The notes under the pieces: model-generated
The model's database searches: none
Told to the model about the DNA's origin: nothing
What the model saw: the letters and a program-made list of their open reading frames with translations, nothing else
DNA from: Notospermus geniculatus
Lineage: Eukaryota > Nemertea > Pilidiophora > Heteronemertea > Lineidae
Length of the DNA: 64,000 bases
Direction of reading: 5' to 3'
NCBI GenBank assembly: GCA_002633025.1
Contig: NMRB01000855.1
Coordinates: forward strand, 102,777 to 166,776
Made by a program: the position numbers and the translations under genes
Part shown: positions 49,068-61,361 of the stretch, one piece after another
Layout: each line of letters starts with the position of its first letter
How positions within the stretch are numbered: position 1 is the stretch's first letter

Positions 49068-50419
49068 CAAGGATCAAAGCCGAACAAAAATATTGCCAAG
49101 TCAAACCTGTCAAGTGGCCTTGCATTAGAAAACAGCCTTTGTATGTTCTTGTATACCTCCCCATGTGGCGATGCAAAAATATTCCCTGGTGATGGATTAT
49201 GCCTACACACAGTGCTGTATTGAAATCAGTACAGAGAAGATATAGGGCAAGATTATTGTGTTTTATACACAAATGCTTCCAAACCCAAGATTATCAGGTT
49301 TTAGCCTACCGGGTACTATTTTGTGGTGAAACCTTGGCGGGATCTGACACGTTGACAAAAAATATCTACAAACTATCAGGCCTAGTATCGAGATACCTTA
49401 ACTAAAGCACAGATGCATTGGTACAATTCAGCCCTGGCCCAAAATGACCTGTGCAGTGCTTCATTTGTTGATCTCATTGACTCATTTCGATAATATCTAT
49501 TAACCATGATAGTTTATACGTACTACATATTGCATATTTGTACAACCACACATGAGACAGCTGTGTATTTGATGAACATTGCGGTTCGATTTACAATGAA
49601 TAGAGTAGAGCAAAACCTGTCATACAGATCTCTCCACAAATGGAGTACCAGGCAGGCCCTAAAAATATTCCATGCTTCGTTCCACTTCTTTCACGTCTCT
49701 TTGAAATTGGGACTACAGGTTATGTGGATGAATTTCAAATTCTGAATGGCTGAAGTTTCCAAGAGAAACCATGCAATATCATATCAGTCAGAGGTTTGCT
49801 GGCAAATCCGCAGGCCAACTCAACTGATTTATGAATGCAAAACACACAGAAGTGGACAAAACCTGATGATTTCAGCATCAACATAAGCTGATTTTTCTTC
49901 ATTGAGCAGTCTTGGCTATCTTCAGGCTATCTCAAACATTATGCCATCACTATTAGTTCATCTCCGACCAAACAGCAGGCCAAAAGAAAAACAGAGCTAC
50001 CATGGTGACCACATGCTTCCTGGATTAATTATTTTCTAAATGAAATCGATCCTGAATCACTCGTTTTTAGAAAAATTTCACATCCGGACTAGCAGAACGA
50101 GCGCATACAAAAACATTACCCATACACACAACCAGATCGAGGTTCAACAGACAGCGTGAATCAGATGGGCAGAGCTTGATAATGCGATAATGGACTGGAC
50201 TGGAGTCACTCGTTTTCTTCTTATCTTATGTTATGGCCACATGTCACCAAGGTGAACTGTAGCGGGAGTGACCTTGCCTGATTAGCTCATGCACTGATGT
50301 TGGGACATGGAGGGGGGTTAGGCTGAAACCTGATAGGAAACTGACATGCAATATTGCTGCTTTTGAAACTATTCTTGGCAAGTTGTTAGGCCAACAAAAC
50401 CCGACAAACAACCGACTTT
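49068..50419 (+). repeat. 1.3-kb duplicated segment, copy 1 (ends at single N)
   Basis: Matches 50421-51730 in the same order, with small indels. It ends at the N with ACCGACTTT, the same bases that end copy 2. No gene is seen in it. Confidence 0.95.
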
Positions 50420-50420
50420 N

Positions 50421-51730
50421 CAAGGATCAAAGCCGAACAAAAATATTGCCAAGTCAAACCTGTCAAATGGCCTTGCATATAGAAAACAGCCTTTGTATGT
50501 TCTTGTATACCTCCCCATGTGGCGATGCAAAAATATTCCCTGGTGATGGATTATGCCTACACACAGTGCTGTATTGAAATCAGTACAGAGAAGATATAGG
50601 GCAAGATTATTGTGTTTTATACACAAATGCTTCCAAACCCAAGATTATCAGGTTTTACTATTTTGTGGTGAAACCTGGCGGGATCTGACACGTTGATTAC
50701 AAACTATCAGGCCAAGTAAAGCACAGCTGCATTATTGGTACAAATTCAGCCATGGCCCAAAATGACCTGTGCAGTGCTTCATTTGTCGATCTCATTGACT
50801 CATTTCGATAATATCTATTAACCATGATAGTTTATACTACATATTGCATATTTGTACAACTACACATGAGACAGCTGTGTATTTATGAACATTGCGGTTC
50901 GATTTACAATGAATAGAGTAGAGCAAAACCTGTCATACAGATCTCTCCACAAATGGAGTACCAGGCAGGCCCTAAAAATATTCCATGCTTCGTTCCACTT
51001 CTTTCACGTCTCTATGAAATTGGGACTACAGGTTATGTGGATGAATTTCAAATTATGAATGGCTGAAGTTTCCAAGAGTAACCATGCATATCATATCAGT
51101 CAGAGGTTTGTTGGCAAATCCGCAGGCCAACTCAACAATTTATGAATGCAAAACACACAGAAGTGGACAAAACCTGATGATTTCAGCATCAACATAAGCT
51201 GCTTTTTCTTCATTGAGCAGTCTTGGCTATCTTCAGGCTATCTCAAACATTACGCCATCACTATTAGTTCATCTCCGACCAAACAGCAGGCCAAAAGAAA
51301 AACAGAGCTACCATGGTGACCACATGCTTCCTGGATTAATTATTTTCTAAATGAAATCGATCCTGAATCACTCGTTTTTAGAAAAATTTCACATCCGGAC
51401 TAGCAGAACGAGCGCATACAAAAACATTACCCATACACACAACCAGATCGAGGTTCAACAGACAGCGTGAATCAGATGGGCAGAGCTTGATAATGCGATA
51501 ATGGACTGGACTGGAGTCACTCGTTTTCTTCTTATCTTATGTTATGGCCACATGTCACCAAGGTGAACTGTAGCGGGAGTGACCTTGCCTGATTAGCTCA
51601 TGCACTGATGTTGGGACATGGAGGGGGGTTAGGCTGAAACCTGATAGGAAACTGACATGCAATATTGCTGCTTTTGAAACTATTCTTGGCAAGTTGTTAG
51701 GCCAACAAAACCCGACAAACAACCGACTTT
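50421..51730 (+). repeat. 1.3-kb duplicated segment, copy 2 (starts after single N)
   Basis: Begins CAAGGATCAAAGC right after the N at 50420, as copy 1 does at 49068. Unique sequence follows 51730. Confidence 0.95.
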
Positions 51731-52620
51731 GGAGTGGTGTAGAAACATCATTATCAGTGCCTGTCACTTCTTACATTGCGAGTTCAACTCCCATTCACTC
51801 CCTCCCATACTGACAACAGCTTGTGATAGAGAGGGTTTACCGCTTTGTCAGCATGGGAATGATTCCCTGTCAAGTGTCAGCTCAAGAGGTTTCGTCAGCA
51901 TTACATGAATTCACCAAATATTGAGTCAATAAAACGCTGTCTCCTGCTTCAATATTAAAACAGCATTGAAGGGCACATGTCCAATAGATAATCAGAGGTA
52001 CCCGGTAAACAAACCTGTTATACCATTGTATGTATAATATTAGACCAATAATGCTGACACAGGAGGGGACATTTCTTAAACTATACCCTAACACAAGTAA
52101 CCCACCATCCTGCAGGACAAATCAATTCAACATCAACAGTTGCCAGATTGGAAGTCGATTTTGAGGATGTTTATCGTCCTCCTTCCCAGAGCCACTTTGC
52201 CCAAGTGTAGTATAACACCCACTTATCAATTTATCATCGCATTCACAGGATGATATCCTCCTGGTAATCACTCTCTACTCTCATGCAACAAGTGGTCAGA
52301 ACATATCACTTCTCCAAATGATTGAGCAAATAAATCATATCCCAATCAGTTCTGAGTGTGATATTACATCTTCATGGAGATGAGCACAATTAGGCAACTG
52401 ATAGGTTGCAGAACTTAACAATTTTACAAAATGCGGCCAACATGGCCTAAATGCGGCCAACATGGCCTTCATTTGTTTGTCACAACATATGTTATTGAGA
52501 GGAAAGTGACATGAATGCTAAGACAGCAGGTGTTGCATGCACAGAAGTTGTCCACATTGATCAGTAAGTGTAGGCCTAATAGATGGAGAAGGCCAAACTG
52601 AGGGGATATTTACTTCAGGC

Positions 52621-52778
52621 CTACATATCGTCAACCGAGAATTAACAGGGTCTAACTGCATTTTTAGCTTGACCCAAATTCCCTGTGCTTTTAGTCCCTT
52701 ATAACCACAGGGGAAGTTAGGGTCAAGTAAAAAATGCAGATAGACCCAGTTAATTCTCGGTTGACGATATGTATGTAG
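52621..52778. repeat. Long hairpin, arms of about 67-73 nt
   Basis: The left arm 52621-52687 and right arm 52706-52778 pair with few mismatches (CATATCGTCAACCGAGAATT and its complement). The loop is about 18 nt. The flanking bases contain AGGCCTA. No coding potential. Confidence 0.7.
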
Positions 52779-53382
52779 ATTACCTAACCTACAGATTGAC
52801 AAAACTAAAGGGCTTGTGTTTTGTTACTGGAAATTCACTGTGAAGGGGCCAAAGTCATGAAGTTACAGCACAGTATTGATTGGAACAGTCTAAAGAGTAT
52901 GGATCAGAAGAGTTTTTAATCGTGTATCAAACATTGCACAAGATATTGGGACTTGAATTGATTTCAGTTGGAAACCTCTAAAAGGGAAGTTTACTGATAA
53001 TCAAAGATATTAATTTTGCAAGTTAGATAATCAAATATACCTTATACTGGTGTTATTTTTCCATACTTTGATTTTACCTTTTTAAATGGAATCGACATGC
53101 ACGTCTGGCACGTAACGCTGATCCAATCAGCTCCAAAAATCAGTGCATGTCTTGTAGGATAGGCTATTACTCACTTCCGATGAAAACTTGCATCAGCAGA
53201 AGAAAAAGTTCCATATTCAAAGTTAAAGTCTTGTAAGATTTGCCACAGGTGATCTGTATTTTTTCAAAGTTTGTGTTCGGTTAGGTGTGAATGATTGGGA
53301 AAGTGTGTAAAGGAGAAGCTCTGTCAGTTAGAGACAGATAACTGATGTGAACTCTGAAGCTGTAAACTAACAATCAATATTT

Positions 53383-53643
53383 GTGACCTCCACAGCCAAA
53401 CCAGTCGCATGTCGCTCAGAAGGTGAGCCGCAATGAACTAAGATGACACCAGAAGAGGAAGAAATAGATTATTTCAGATTTTATAACAGACAGACAATAT
53501 TGAAAGTGACCAACATTTAGGCCCGGTTGCACCAGTCATACCTAAGGTCGACTTGGTTCTCAAGCGAACTTGTGCAACCTGGCCTTGGTCTCAACCTGCC
53601 AAGCCAAGAGCAACATGCGACTGGTTTGGCCGTGGAGGGTCAC
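53383..53643. mobile_element. Inverted-repeat element of about 260 bp with 35-bp arms
   Basis: The arm at 53383-53417 (GTGACCTCCACAGCC and onward) is inverted at 53608-53643 with few mismatches. A smaller palindromic piece, AGGCCCGGTTGCAC to GTGCAACCTGGCCT (53519-53585), lies inside. Its terminal word resembles that of the Harbinger-like insertion at 38967-39841. Confidence 0.5.
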
Positions 53644-55327
53644 ATTTGCCCTGAACTGAAGGAAACACCTCCGCTAACAACCTCGGCTTCATTGTCCCCC
53701 ATGAAATTGCTTCAAAATAGAAAATCTTATGGTGACTTTGTTTGGCCAAAGAATGCGATGAATAAGACATCATATGCATGAGAAATTGTATCATTAGCAA
53801 GAAAAAACACAAAACCCGCAACCCATCCCATTTGCCAAGTCACACAGCAGCAATATTTGGGGTCACGCATACCTGGAATACTTCTAATTGAAGTTATCAA
53901 AATGTCGGACAATAGAGTCCTCGATGCATGCATCAGCAGGCACACCATGCGTGCCTGTAGGCTGTGTGGGCAACTTCGCCTACCTGTTTTGTGGGAATGA
54001 CATTTTGTGGTCGTGGACAGCCAAGCAGAACAAAACACCCAGATCAGTGGCAGGAAATAGGGGCACTGGCTTTGTTGGATAGTTGTCACTGTGTGTAACA
54101 ACTGGCATCAATTCTTTAACATTTCACGAAACCATTCTTCACTCTGGTCATCAGGTACACCTTGCCTCCGGCATGCGGTGAAGACCCAAAACCCAAAGAT
54201 CAAGATGTTATCATGTAGCAGAGTTAGATCCACCATCTTCTGTAACAATGTGGGAATCACCATAAGCCATCTTGCTTCCAAAAATCAGCCAGGTATTTAA
54301 ATCTGCTGTAATACAATCATGCATCAACACCCCTGAGACGACATAGGAGGGTTAATGGGCCGTTTGTCAGATAATCTTCTGTATACACAGCAAGAGGTGT
54401 CTCGTTCTGTATAATTTAGGCCACTGGCTAGAGTGTGGGGAAATATGTACTAATCAAATGGTGTCAGGCCTACTTAGCTATATCAGCCACATTTCAGTAG
54501 CAGATGCTCAAAATAATTTGTGGAGAAACAGCAAATCTTAATTTGACATGACTGCAGCCAGCAAGGTAAACATAGTTTTTAGTTAATGATGTTCTCCGAA
54601 ATAAAAGACCAGTAAGAAGCTTCCTTCATTGATCAAAAGTGAAAGAATCAATTGATACACCAGAGCTGCAGGATGTGCAAATTGTTGGAGAGGATTATCA
54701 GAACTGCCTTTCACCGGAATCTAAATAGTTCAGCAAAGCCAGACAGTGGAACATTTAAAACGTTATAATGAGTCTGAGGGGGCAAAGGCCTACAACTAGG
54801 GTAGTTACAGACCAAAAAGTGCAAGACCATTTGTCCATAAAAACAGACATATGTCACTTTGAATTGCTGCAGAACAGACAATTTTTTGGAAAAAAATAAA
54901 CCTATGTCACAATGAATTGCTACTGAATAGTCGTTACGATAATTTAGGAGGACAGGCAACAATTATCAAAATTTGCAAACCTCCTGTACTACCATTCTAA
55001 TTTCAGAATACACCAATTAGTTTTACAGTACACAACAGATAATTATGCCCAAACAACGCACACATTAATTTCACAAGCTTTATAACAGACCTGCTACTGT
55101 CAAAATAGTGGACAATTGTCTTTTTGTGACTGTAACCACATGATGAATTGCTACATTAATTGAAATAATGGGTAAATCTATAACACAAACATTGCCAAGT
55201 TCACTGATGGCTGTGACATAAAATGGTGTAGTTCATTAACTACCTCTTAATTCAGGTCATTTTCATGATGTGATATGAGGACTCCAGCCGATATTTGGAC
55301 AGTCTACAGTGCTTCTGTCCAAGCCTC

Positions 55328-55650
55328 ATTTGGAGCACAGTGGTTGTCATGTCCGCTCAGCAAGCAGCAGGTCCCGGGTTTGAATCTAGCCCCAGACCAT
55401 ACATCCCTGGCTCTTCATGTCCATCGCATGGGACAGTAAGCCGTGTCTTGTATACTGTGCGTCTTTGCAATGGCAAGTACATGTAAAAGACCCCATCCAA
55501 GTGAGGAACTTGAGTTGCTTGTGATGGCTTCTTCCATTTTACCAAGACCAAAAATAATGCTGTGGCTTGGCCCTGATGGAATGATGCAGTACAATGCAGC
55601 CTCATCCTGTTGTCATCCTGGTTGTCATGAGGAATTGTTCAGACTCAATT
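55328..55650 (+). mobile_element. tRNA-derived SINE-like repeat
   Basis: The head has AGTGGTTGTCATGTCCGC and a B-box-like GGGTTTGAATCTAGCC, followed by a body of about 250 bp without coding potential. The head suits an RNA polymerase III promoter. Confidence 0.5.
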
Positions 55651-58093
55651 GTAACCAACACCTATCAGTATAGAGATCAAAGGACAAATTCCTTGACCCA
55701 CCCAAAACTAACACTGATACTGCATGAAGCTTTTATTAGGTCAGTCAGAAAACAGGATCTGGTCTTTGCCAGGATGTTTTATATTATTATTTATAGTAAG
55801 TCACCATGCGGCTGATGGATCCTGATGAGCTGTAGGTAATACTTGCCTGAACATGCCCACTGATCAAGATATAAGTCACTGGGCATAAAGCCAGTGTCTG
55901 GTTAGTGTAATCGAGCGTTTCTTTCATTCAATTACCATGAAGGCTGCATGTGTGGCAGAGAAAACGGCAACAAGAATGCAAAAACTCCTGTCACGTACAA
56001 GTTCTTATCCAGAAGTCACGCGAGACGAGCACAATTTACACCAAAGGAGAATTACGGAGTGAAACTCCAAGGCAGGAATGCTGCGTTCCGTAAGCAAAAT
56101 GTACTCTTACGTCTTAGAACGGAAGTTCCGAGGTTTGTCGATTGCGTCCTGCGTGATACGGAGAGTTAACCGCATGTGTCCATCGATCATATCCCATCAT
56201 TAATATAAACAAGAGCTCTATTGATTCATTGATCTTACTAATGACGCTTGTAAGCAATAAGATCTCAACTACCGTTGGTAATGTCCAAATACCATCACTG
56301 CGTGACGGAACGCCATTCTTCTTGCTTGTGCTAGCCTACCTAGGGACTAGCCGATTGATTCTCCGTATCTTGTAACCCATTATCCTCGTTCGATAGGCTA
56401 GCATTTCACCGGTATAGTACTCAGCTAAGATCGCTATGGGCACTAATAGCACTCTGATCATTAGGACGTTTTTCAACACAGTTGACTGGGATGCAACCGA
56501 ACTGACACTTGCCTAGAAAACTTGGTAAAACTTTGTCATTTCAAGCACCAAATAAAGGAAGAATTATTGACAGGAAATCATTATATCAACCGTTAGTATT
56601 GCGAGATGAACAGTAATTAGTCCTGAGATGTGAAGCTAATGAGCTCAGAGTGTAAATCAATGGTTTGGCAATCAGGAGTGACAAGGGCTGACGGTATTGA
56701 CTGCTTGGAAAAGAGGTGCTGGGGACCCAAAACGCTGATTTGGCACGAATCCCAAGCGGGGTGGGGAAGCAAATGGGTGACACTTGAGATACCCCATCAT
56801 TCAAAGAATGATTTTGCGAGGCTGAACCTAAATGGAATTTTTCAGTGGACAATGAAATTGTTCCATTTTTGCAAAATAGGCCAAGTGAAGTGGTGTATTT
56901 AACCTTGGAAACTGTCTGTGTCATCATGGCAACATGTAGGGGCCTAGGCCTTGTTACAAGCCAATGGACCATATAACTAACACTTCTCATTGTCTGACTG
57001 TGTAGGCCTAACCTATTTCTTTCTCAATTTAATAGTGCAAAGTTAAAAGTAGGCCTTCTAGCTAATGGGTTTGTGTAGAAGTCGGACCACCTACCTCAAG
57101 CAATTAAGCCGCCTACTTTAAACCTAGACAATTACACCGTCACCGATACTTAGGCCTACTATTCATACTGAAAAATCAAATAAAACTTCAAAGAGATTCT
57201 CGTCTCATCCCCCTATAAGTTCAAAGCAAGAAAATTTGTTCAAACTGTGAGTATGACAATGTATTTTTTCCACAAATGCTAAAGAGAAAGTACATTAAAA
57301 ACAGGAGGGGGATAGAGATTGGCAGAGGTGGAATTTTTTTTACTACAATGTATATGCTTATGGAAGGTCAACAAATCTCAAAATTCCCTACATTTTGCAG
57401 GCCTACATTCAGTCTAGAAATGCCTGAAAAGGTATCACATTCTACAGAAATAATGAAATATTTACTCATAGCACCTTTTGAAGGAGTAACCATGACCAAA
57501 CCCGCACCAATTACTGGGAGTCGAGAAGACAACGTTGAAGATGTCACAACACACAGACTCATCGCATACACACACGCACGCGGCACATCCACTTGTCAAG
57601 AGACGCAGCAAATTTTCAAAGTAATAAAACTCAATAATCCCAAAGTTTTATAACTCCAAAATGTGAATATGTATCCAGTTATATCTCATAATGACTTTAC
57701 GTGACTTTGTAGACTATTTTCCACTTTTTGAAAGATAGAAATTACGGTATCACCAAGACACTCACCAAGTGAAACACGAATACTTTCCAAGTGTGGTCAG
57801 CCTCGATATGGTAATGATATAAGCGGGCTTCTTCACGTGGTACCTAGATGGCGACACTGCATGGGGAGGTGGGTGGAGTCGGTGTAATGGGGAAGCACGT
57901 CTTTAGTACCAATGTCACAGTTGCAATGCACGAGTGCGCTTGAAGCAGATGACAACAGTGTGAAGTGAGGTTGCAGCACAATTCTCGTCAATCAGCAAAC
58001 TCGACCTGCCTGAATTGTGACGTTGTCCATGGTACAAAATTGGGAATGATATGATGATAGAAATTATAACCAGTTCGAATTTGCTCTTAATTC

Positions 58094-58099
58094 TTTATT
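58094..58099 (-). terminator. Candidate poly(A) signal AATAAA for the RING gene
   Basis: Minus-strand AATAAA lies about 380 nt beyond the RING stop codon with no other gene between. It is a plausible 3' end signal. Confidence 0.35.
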
Positions 58100-58476
58100 C
58101 TCGTCAAAATATTATTAGTGCCAATAATAAGACAATAATTGACAGGGAACTTGATGCACTGCGTTACATAATCTACTGCCTTCATGATTAGTATGACGTC
58201 GGTATAAAATGTTATAGTCTAATATCATCTGAAAAAATAGAATATAATCTGCCTGCACAAATGGCTTGCTTTAAAGCAATAATCGTCAGAGTTTCTTTCA
58301 GTAGAGTGGAGATTACCTGATAAAGACAGTAATGCATTAAGAATGTCTCTCAAATGCGAGTAACAAAAGCACTGCATTGCTAACGTCAATACTTTTTTAG
58401 TGATATAAAAAATGGAATAAAACCAGGGTTGAGTTGCTGTGTGATCAGTTTTTGCGAAAATTTTATAAGTGTGATT

Positions 58477-60672
58477 CTAGCTCCGCCAGCGGAGAATCTG
58501 ACGAGTAACGAGTTTCACCAATGAACAACACGCTTTTAACGCCAGCTGAATAAAAGTCGGCGCCGTGGACAAGAGCGACGCCCAGGCTGCCACCTGTAGG
58601 GGACTTGCATCCAGTCTATCACGTGACTGGCTGATGCACCCGTCAAGAATAATCAAAGCACTGATGACGAAGACGGAAAGGAAGATAATGGTCCTGTGTC
58701 GGGCCTCCTGTTCCTCGTCTTCTTCTACCTCACGGCGTCTTGTCGCATCGCGGAAGAAGACGTGCCCGTCTGTCGCTCTGTCATGTCTACCCGCACCGGG
58801 AACGGTTCGTCCACCCGTCTTGCTCAGTCCCGGCGGCGCAGACTCCGAACGCTGACACCGCGGGTCGGAATCAGTCTCCTGTTCGATGTTAAGACCGCGG
58901 AACAACCGCGCTTGCTGTGTTAACAAGAAACGATCATCTTTTGAGATATGCCTTGGAACATCCTCTGATAAAACATTAGGCGTTGACTGAGTAGAAGTCG
59001 CAGTGCTGTTGTCCTCGTTGCTGTTTTGGGCGCGTAATTCTGTCTGGGTGGAGACGCTCTCAGTCTCATGTGGGACTGTCGTATCAGATGTTTGTGTCTC
59101 GCATGTCTTTCCCGCCTCCCGCTGAAAAAAAGAAGGCGCCATTCATTTCACTGGTCCATTAAACGTTACCAGCCCGTTTCCACAACAGGAGGTTCCGCCG
59201 CGATTTGCGGTAAGCGGTGCGGTTAGGATAAAAAGACACTAATTTGCCAAACCATCGAAGAACTCTGCAAACCCTGCGAAAGCAACGCGCACCGCAAAAT
59301 GCGGCGGACACGGGCGAGCAAAAAAGAAAGATCAAGTGTCACCAGTTCTCCTTTTCATATCATTCTCTATTCTCTTACCAATAATGACGTTTTTCTCTCT
59401 TCACTGCTCAGGTACCCCTCGATTGCCGCTGCAAGAGCGATATTGGACGGCGAATAACGTGCGAAGTTCCTTGCTTGAACTCGCTTGCGGCAGGTTGGAC
59501 AGAAGAAGAAGAGGTTATGGGGGTGCACGTTCCTGAATTCATCTGCCCTGTGGTAGACCAATCGCCAAACACATCTTGAAAGAAGAAACCATCAAAACTT
59601 ATCGTTCATGGTGATACCCTGGAAATTGTTCTGACGACTGTAAATACACCAGCACACCGTCTGAGCGATTGCACGGTATCGCTATCTGCCAACAATCGGG
59701 ACGAACTACATTATTGCACGGTGTCGCCATCTGTGAAGAACTCATGAAGCTAAACGTCTATCAAATGGTCGTTTCGTGGGGACGGACGTCGGTTTGATTA
59801 TGTTGCTGTTATCATGGTCAAGTCCTCGGCTACGCGAAATCTTATGCATTAATTTGTAATTAGGACCTTATATTTTATTATCAGAGCATCATTATCAATT
59901 TCATATTTGGATTGGCGGGGTGGGTGCCATCTCGCTCGTGATTCTGGGTCGTGCCTGAAAGAACTTACGTTTTGCAAAAACTGTGCCCACATGGTAGAAT
60001 GATGGGTTGACGAAGATAATCAAGACAAACTGGACATTTGAAAGAAGAACTCCAGTGATCGAAACCGTGGCTTGTTGTTCTTTCGGGCGAATCGGGCATG
60101 TCGCTTTCGCCAGATGTCGATGTTGATGGCTCCTCGTCACCGGGGGGCGCCGGCGGCGGATGAGTGGGCGCTCTCTCCACGATGTCCAGGTCAGAAGGAT
60201 CAAATGGATTCGATACGTTACTGCCGTAGAAGCGTGACAAGACTTCGGCTGGATTTCCCGCCGGGACTGGACCACTGATAGCATCACGGCGACTCCTGTG
60301 GCGCACCAAACGCGGAATCATATGCGTCCCTGGACCTGGCATGCCTGGTGGATGCGACATCCTCTGGTGATGGGGAGAGTTCGAGTTCATCTCTTGATTC
60401 GTAGAGTCGGCCCTCGGCATGTTTAAATTGTTCATCCTCCCATTCGCGAAAGGTGGTGGTGGTATCATTTGGAGTGATTGCTGTGAAACTGGAATCGGGA
60501 AACCAACCGCCACGGGTAATGCGGGTAGCACTCTCGTCGTGTTTGGTGATGATGTTGTCAGTGTCCAAGCCTGTCCCTGACCCGGCGGCCCACCTCTCTG
60601 CTGGACGCGGTTCCTCTGCGTATCAACTTGTAAATCTAGGCCTACATCCGGAGGAGGTATTTGTCTCGACAT
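58477..60672 (-). CDS. RING-finger (C3HC4) E3 ubiquitin ligase-like protein with C-terminal membrane segments, three exons
   Basis: Exon 1 is 59969-60672, exon 2 is 59379-59574 and exon 3 is 58477-59121. Donors are GTAAGT and GTAAGA; acceptors are TTTCAAG and TTTTTTTCAG. Phases 2 then 0 fit and give 514 residues. Residues 1-210 are low-complexity, rich in Pro, Ser, Asn and Arg. The RING spans residues 213-263: C213, C216, C228, H230, C233, C236, C260, C263. It is split by intron 1 between the fifth and sixth ligands, and only the chosen acceptor restores C236. Ser/Thr-rich and Arg/Glu-rich stretches follow, then hydrophobic segments at about 444-463 and 475-503, suggesting a membrane-anchored ligase with its RING in the cytosol. 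RING domains recruit E2 enzymes to ubiquitinate substrates. I recognise no specific orthologue. The gene is head to head with cytochrome c; a minus-strand AATAAA is at 58094-58099. Confidence 0.82.
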
Positions 60673-61043
60673 TTGCTTTCAAATACTACTGTATGGATTT
60701 CTTTTAATTATCATAGGCTAGGTGAATTTGGAATCCAGAGATCAAGGATTGACTCAGCTCTCCATGTCCTCCGGAATCTTGCATGTCTTGCGCAGTGCAG
60801 AAAATACGCTCGCTGCAACTGTTAAAAGTGACGTCACGCCAGCGTCGCCATCTCAAATGTTCTGACGTCGCAAAAAAACGGCAGAGTTTCGATTCAAGGT
60901 TTGTGTGATTTTATTAGGCAAGAATCAAGTGAAAACGTTGAATAACCTGCCGTAACTTCCTCACCCAAGTAGGCCTAGCCGACGCATCGGAGGCAGACCA
61001 ACCGTTGCCGTCAGTACGTCGCAGATCGCGGCTCGTTACAGAC
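60673..61043. promoter_or_regulatory. Head-to-head intergenic region of RING gene and cytochrome c, likely bidirectional promoter
   Basis: The two start codons face away from each other across 371 bp. A perfect CRE palindrome TGACGTCA lies at 60829-60836, about 155 bp from the RING ATG and 207 bp from the cytochrome c ATG. A half-type CRE (TGACGTCG) and a YY1-like CGCCATCT lie just to the right, and a GC-rich TTGCGCAGTGC resembling part of an NRF-1 site lies to the left. CREB and NRF-1 sites are known regulators of mammalian cytochrome c; that they act here is inference. No clear TATA box was seen. Confidence 0.5.
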
Positions 61044-61361
61044 ATGGGAGACGCCGAAAAAGGCGCAAAAGTCTTCAAACAGAAATGTTCGCAGTGTCAC
61101 ACCATCAACAAGGGTGGGAAACATTCGACCGGACCAAACCTTCATGGTTTGGTTGGACGAAAAACGGGACAAGCGCCTGGGTTTACGTACACAGAGGCGA
61201 ATAAAAGTAAGGGAATCACGTGGAATGATGAGACGCTGGATATCTATCTTCAGAATCCGAAAAAATACATCCCCGGGACGAAGATGATATTCGCCGGAAT
61301 CAAGAAGGCGGGAGAACGAAAGGATCTCATTGCATACATCAAACAGGCGAGCAGTTCATAA
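61044..61361 (+). CDS. CYCS: Cytochrome c, mitochondrial electron carrier
   Basis: The 105-residue product is a full-length cytochrome c, which carries electrons from complex III to complex IV in the intermembrane space and, once released, can trigger the apoptosome. The start is the ATG giving MGDAEKG; an in-frame ATG 13 codons upstream would add a basic extension not seen in the family. The haem site CSQCH (C15, C18, H19) and the haem ligand M81 in [10 protein letters not shown] are present, as are [17 protein letters not shown] and NPKKYIPG. The frame is intact with no intron. A promoter-like region with a CRE lies upstream and no poly(A) tract follows the coding region, which favours a working gene over a processed copy, although a retroposed origin is not excluded. 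Confidence 0.97.
   Translation: MGDAEKGAKVFKQKCSQCHTINKGGKHSTGPNLHGLVGRKTGQAPGFTYTEANKSKGITWNDETLDIYLQNPKKYIPGTKMIFAGIKKAGERKDLIAYIKQASSS

Larger units (their letters stand above)
46457..58476. other. Plexin upstream region, no supported gene
   Basis: Twelve kilobases hold SINE-like repeats, two long hairpins, an inverted-repeat element, the 1.3-kb duplication and many TAGGCCTA words. The plexin promoter and first exon may lie here. Open frames such as 57276-57653 (plus, 125 codons) match nothing known to me. Confidence 0.4.

Noticed and set aside
57276-57653. 125-codon plus-strand frame
   Set aside because: No known domain, low-complexity start, and no splice or promoter support.
61005-61043. 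Upstream ATG of cytochrome c adding 13 residues
   Set aside because: Cytochrome c proteins normally begin at MGD; the extension is basic and would be unusual. The second ATG was chosen.
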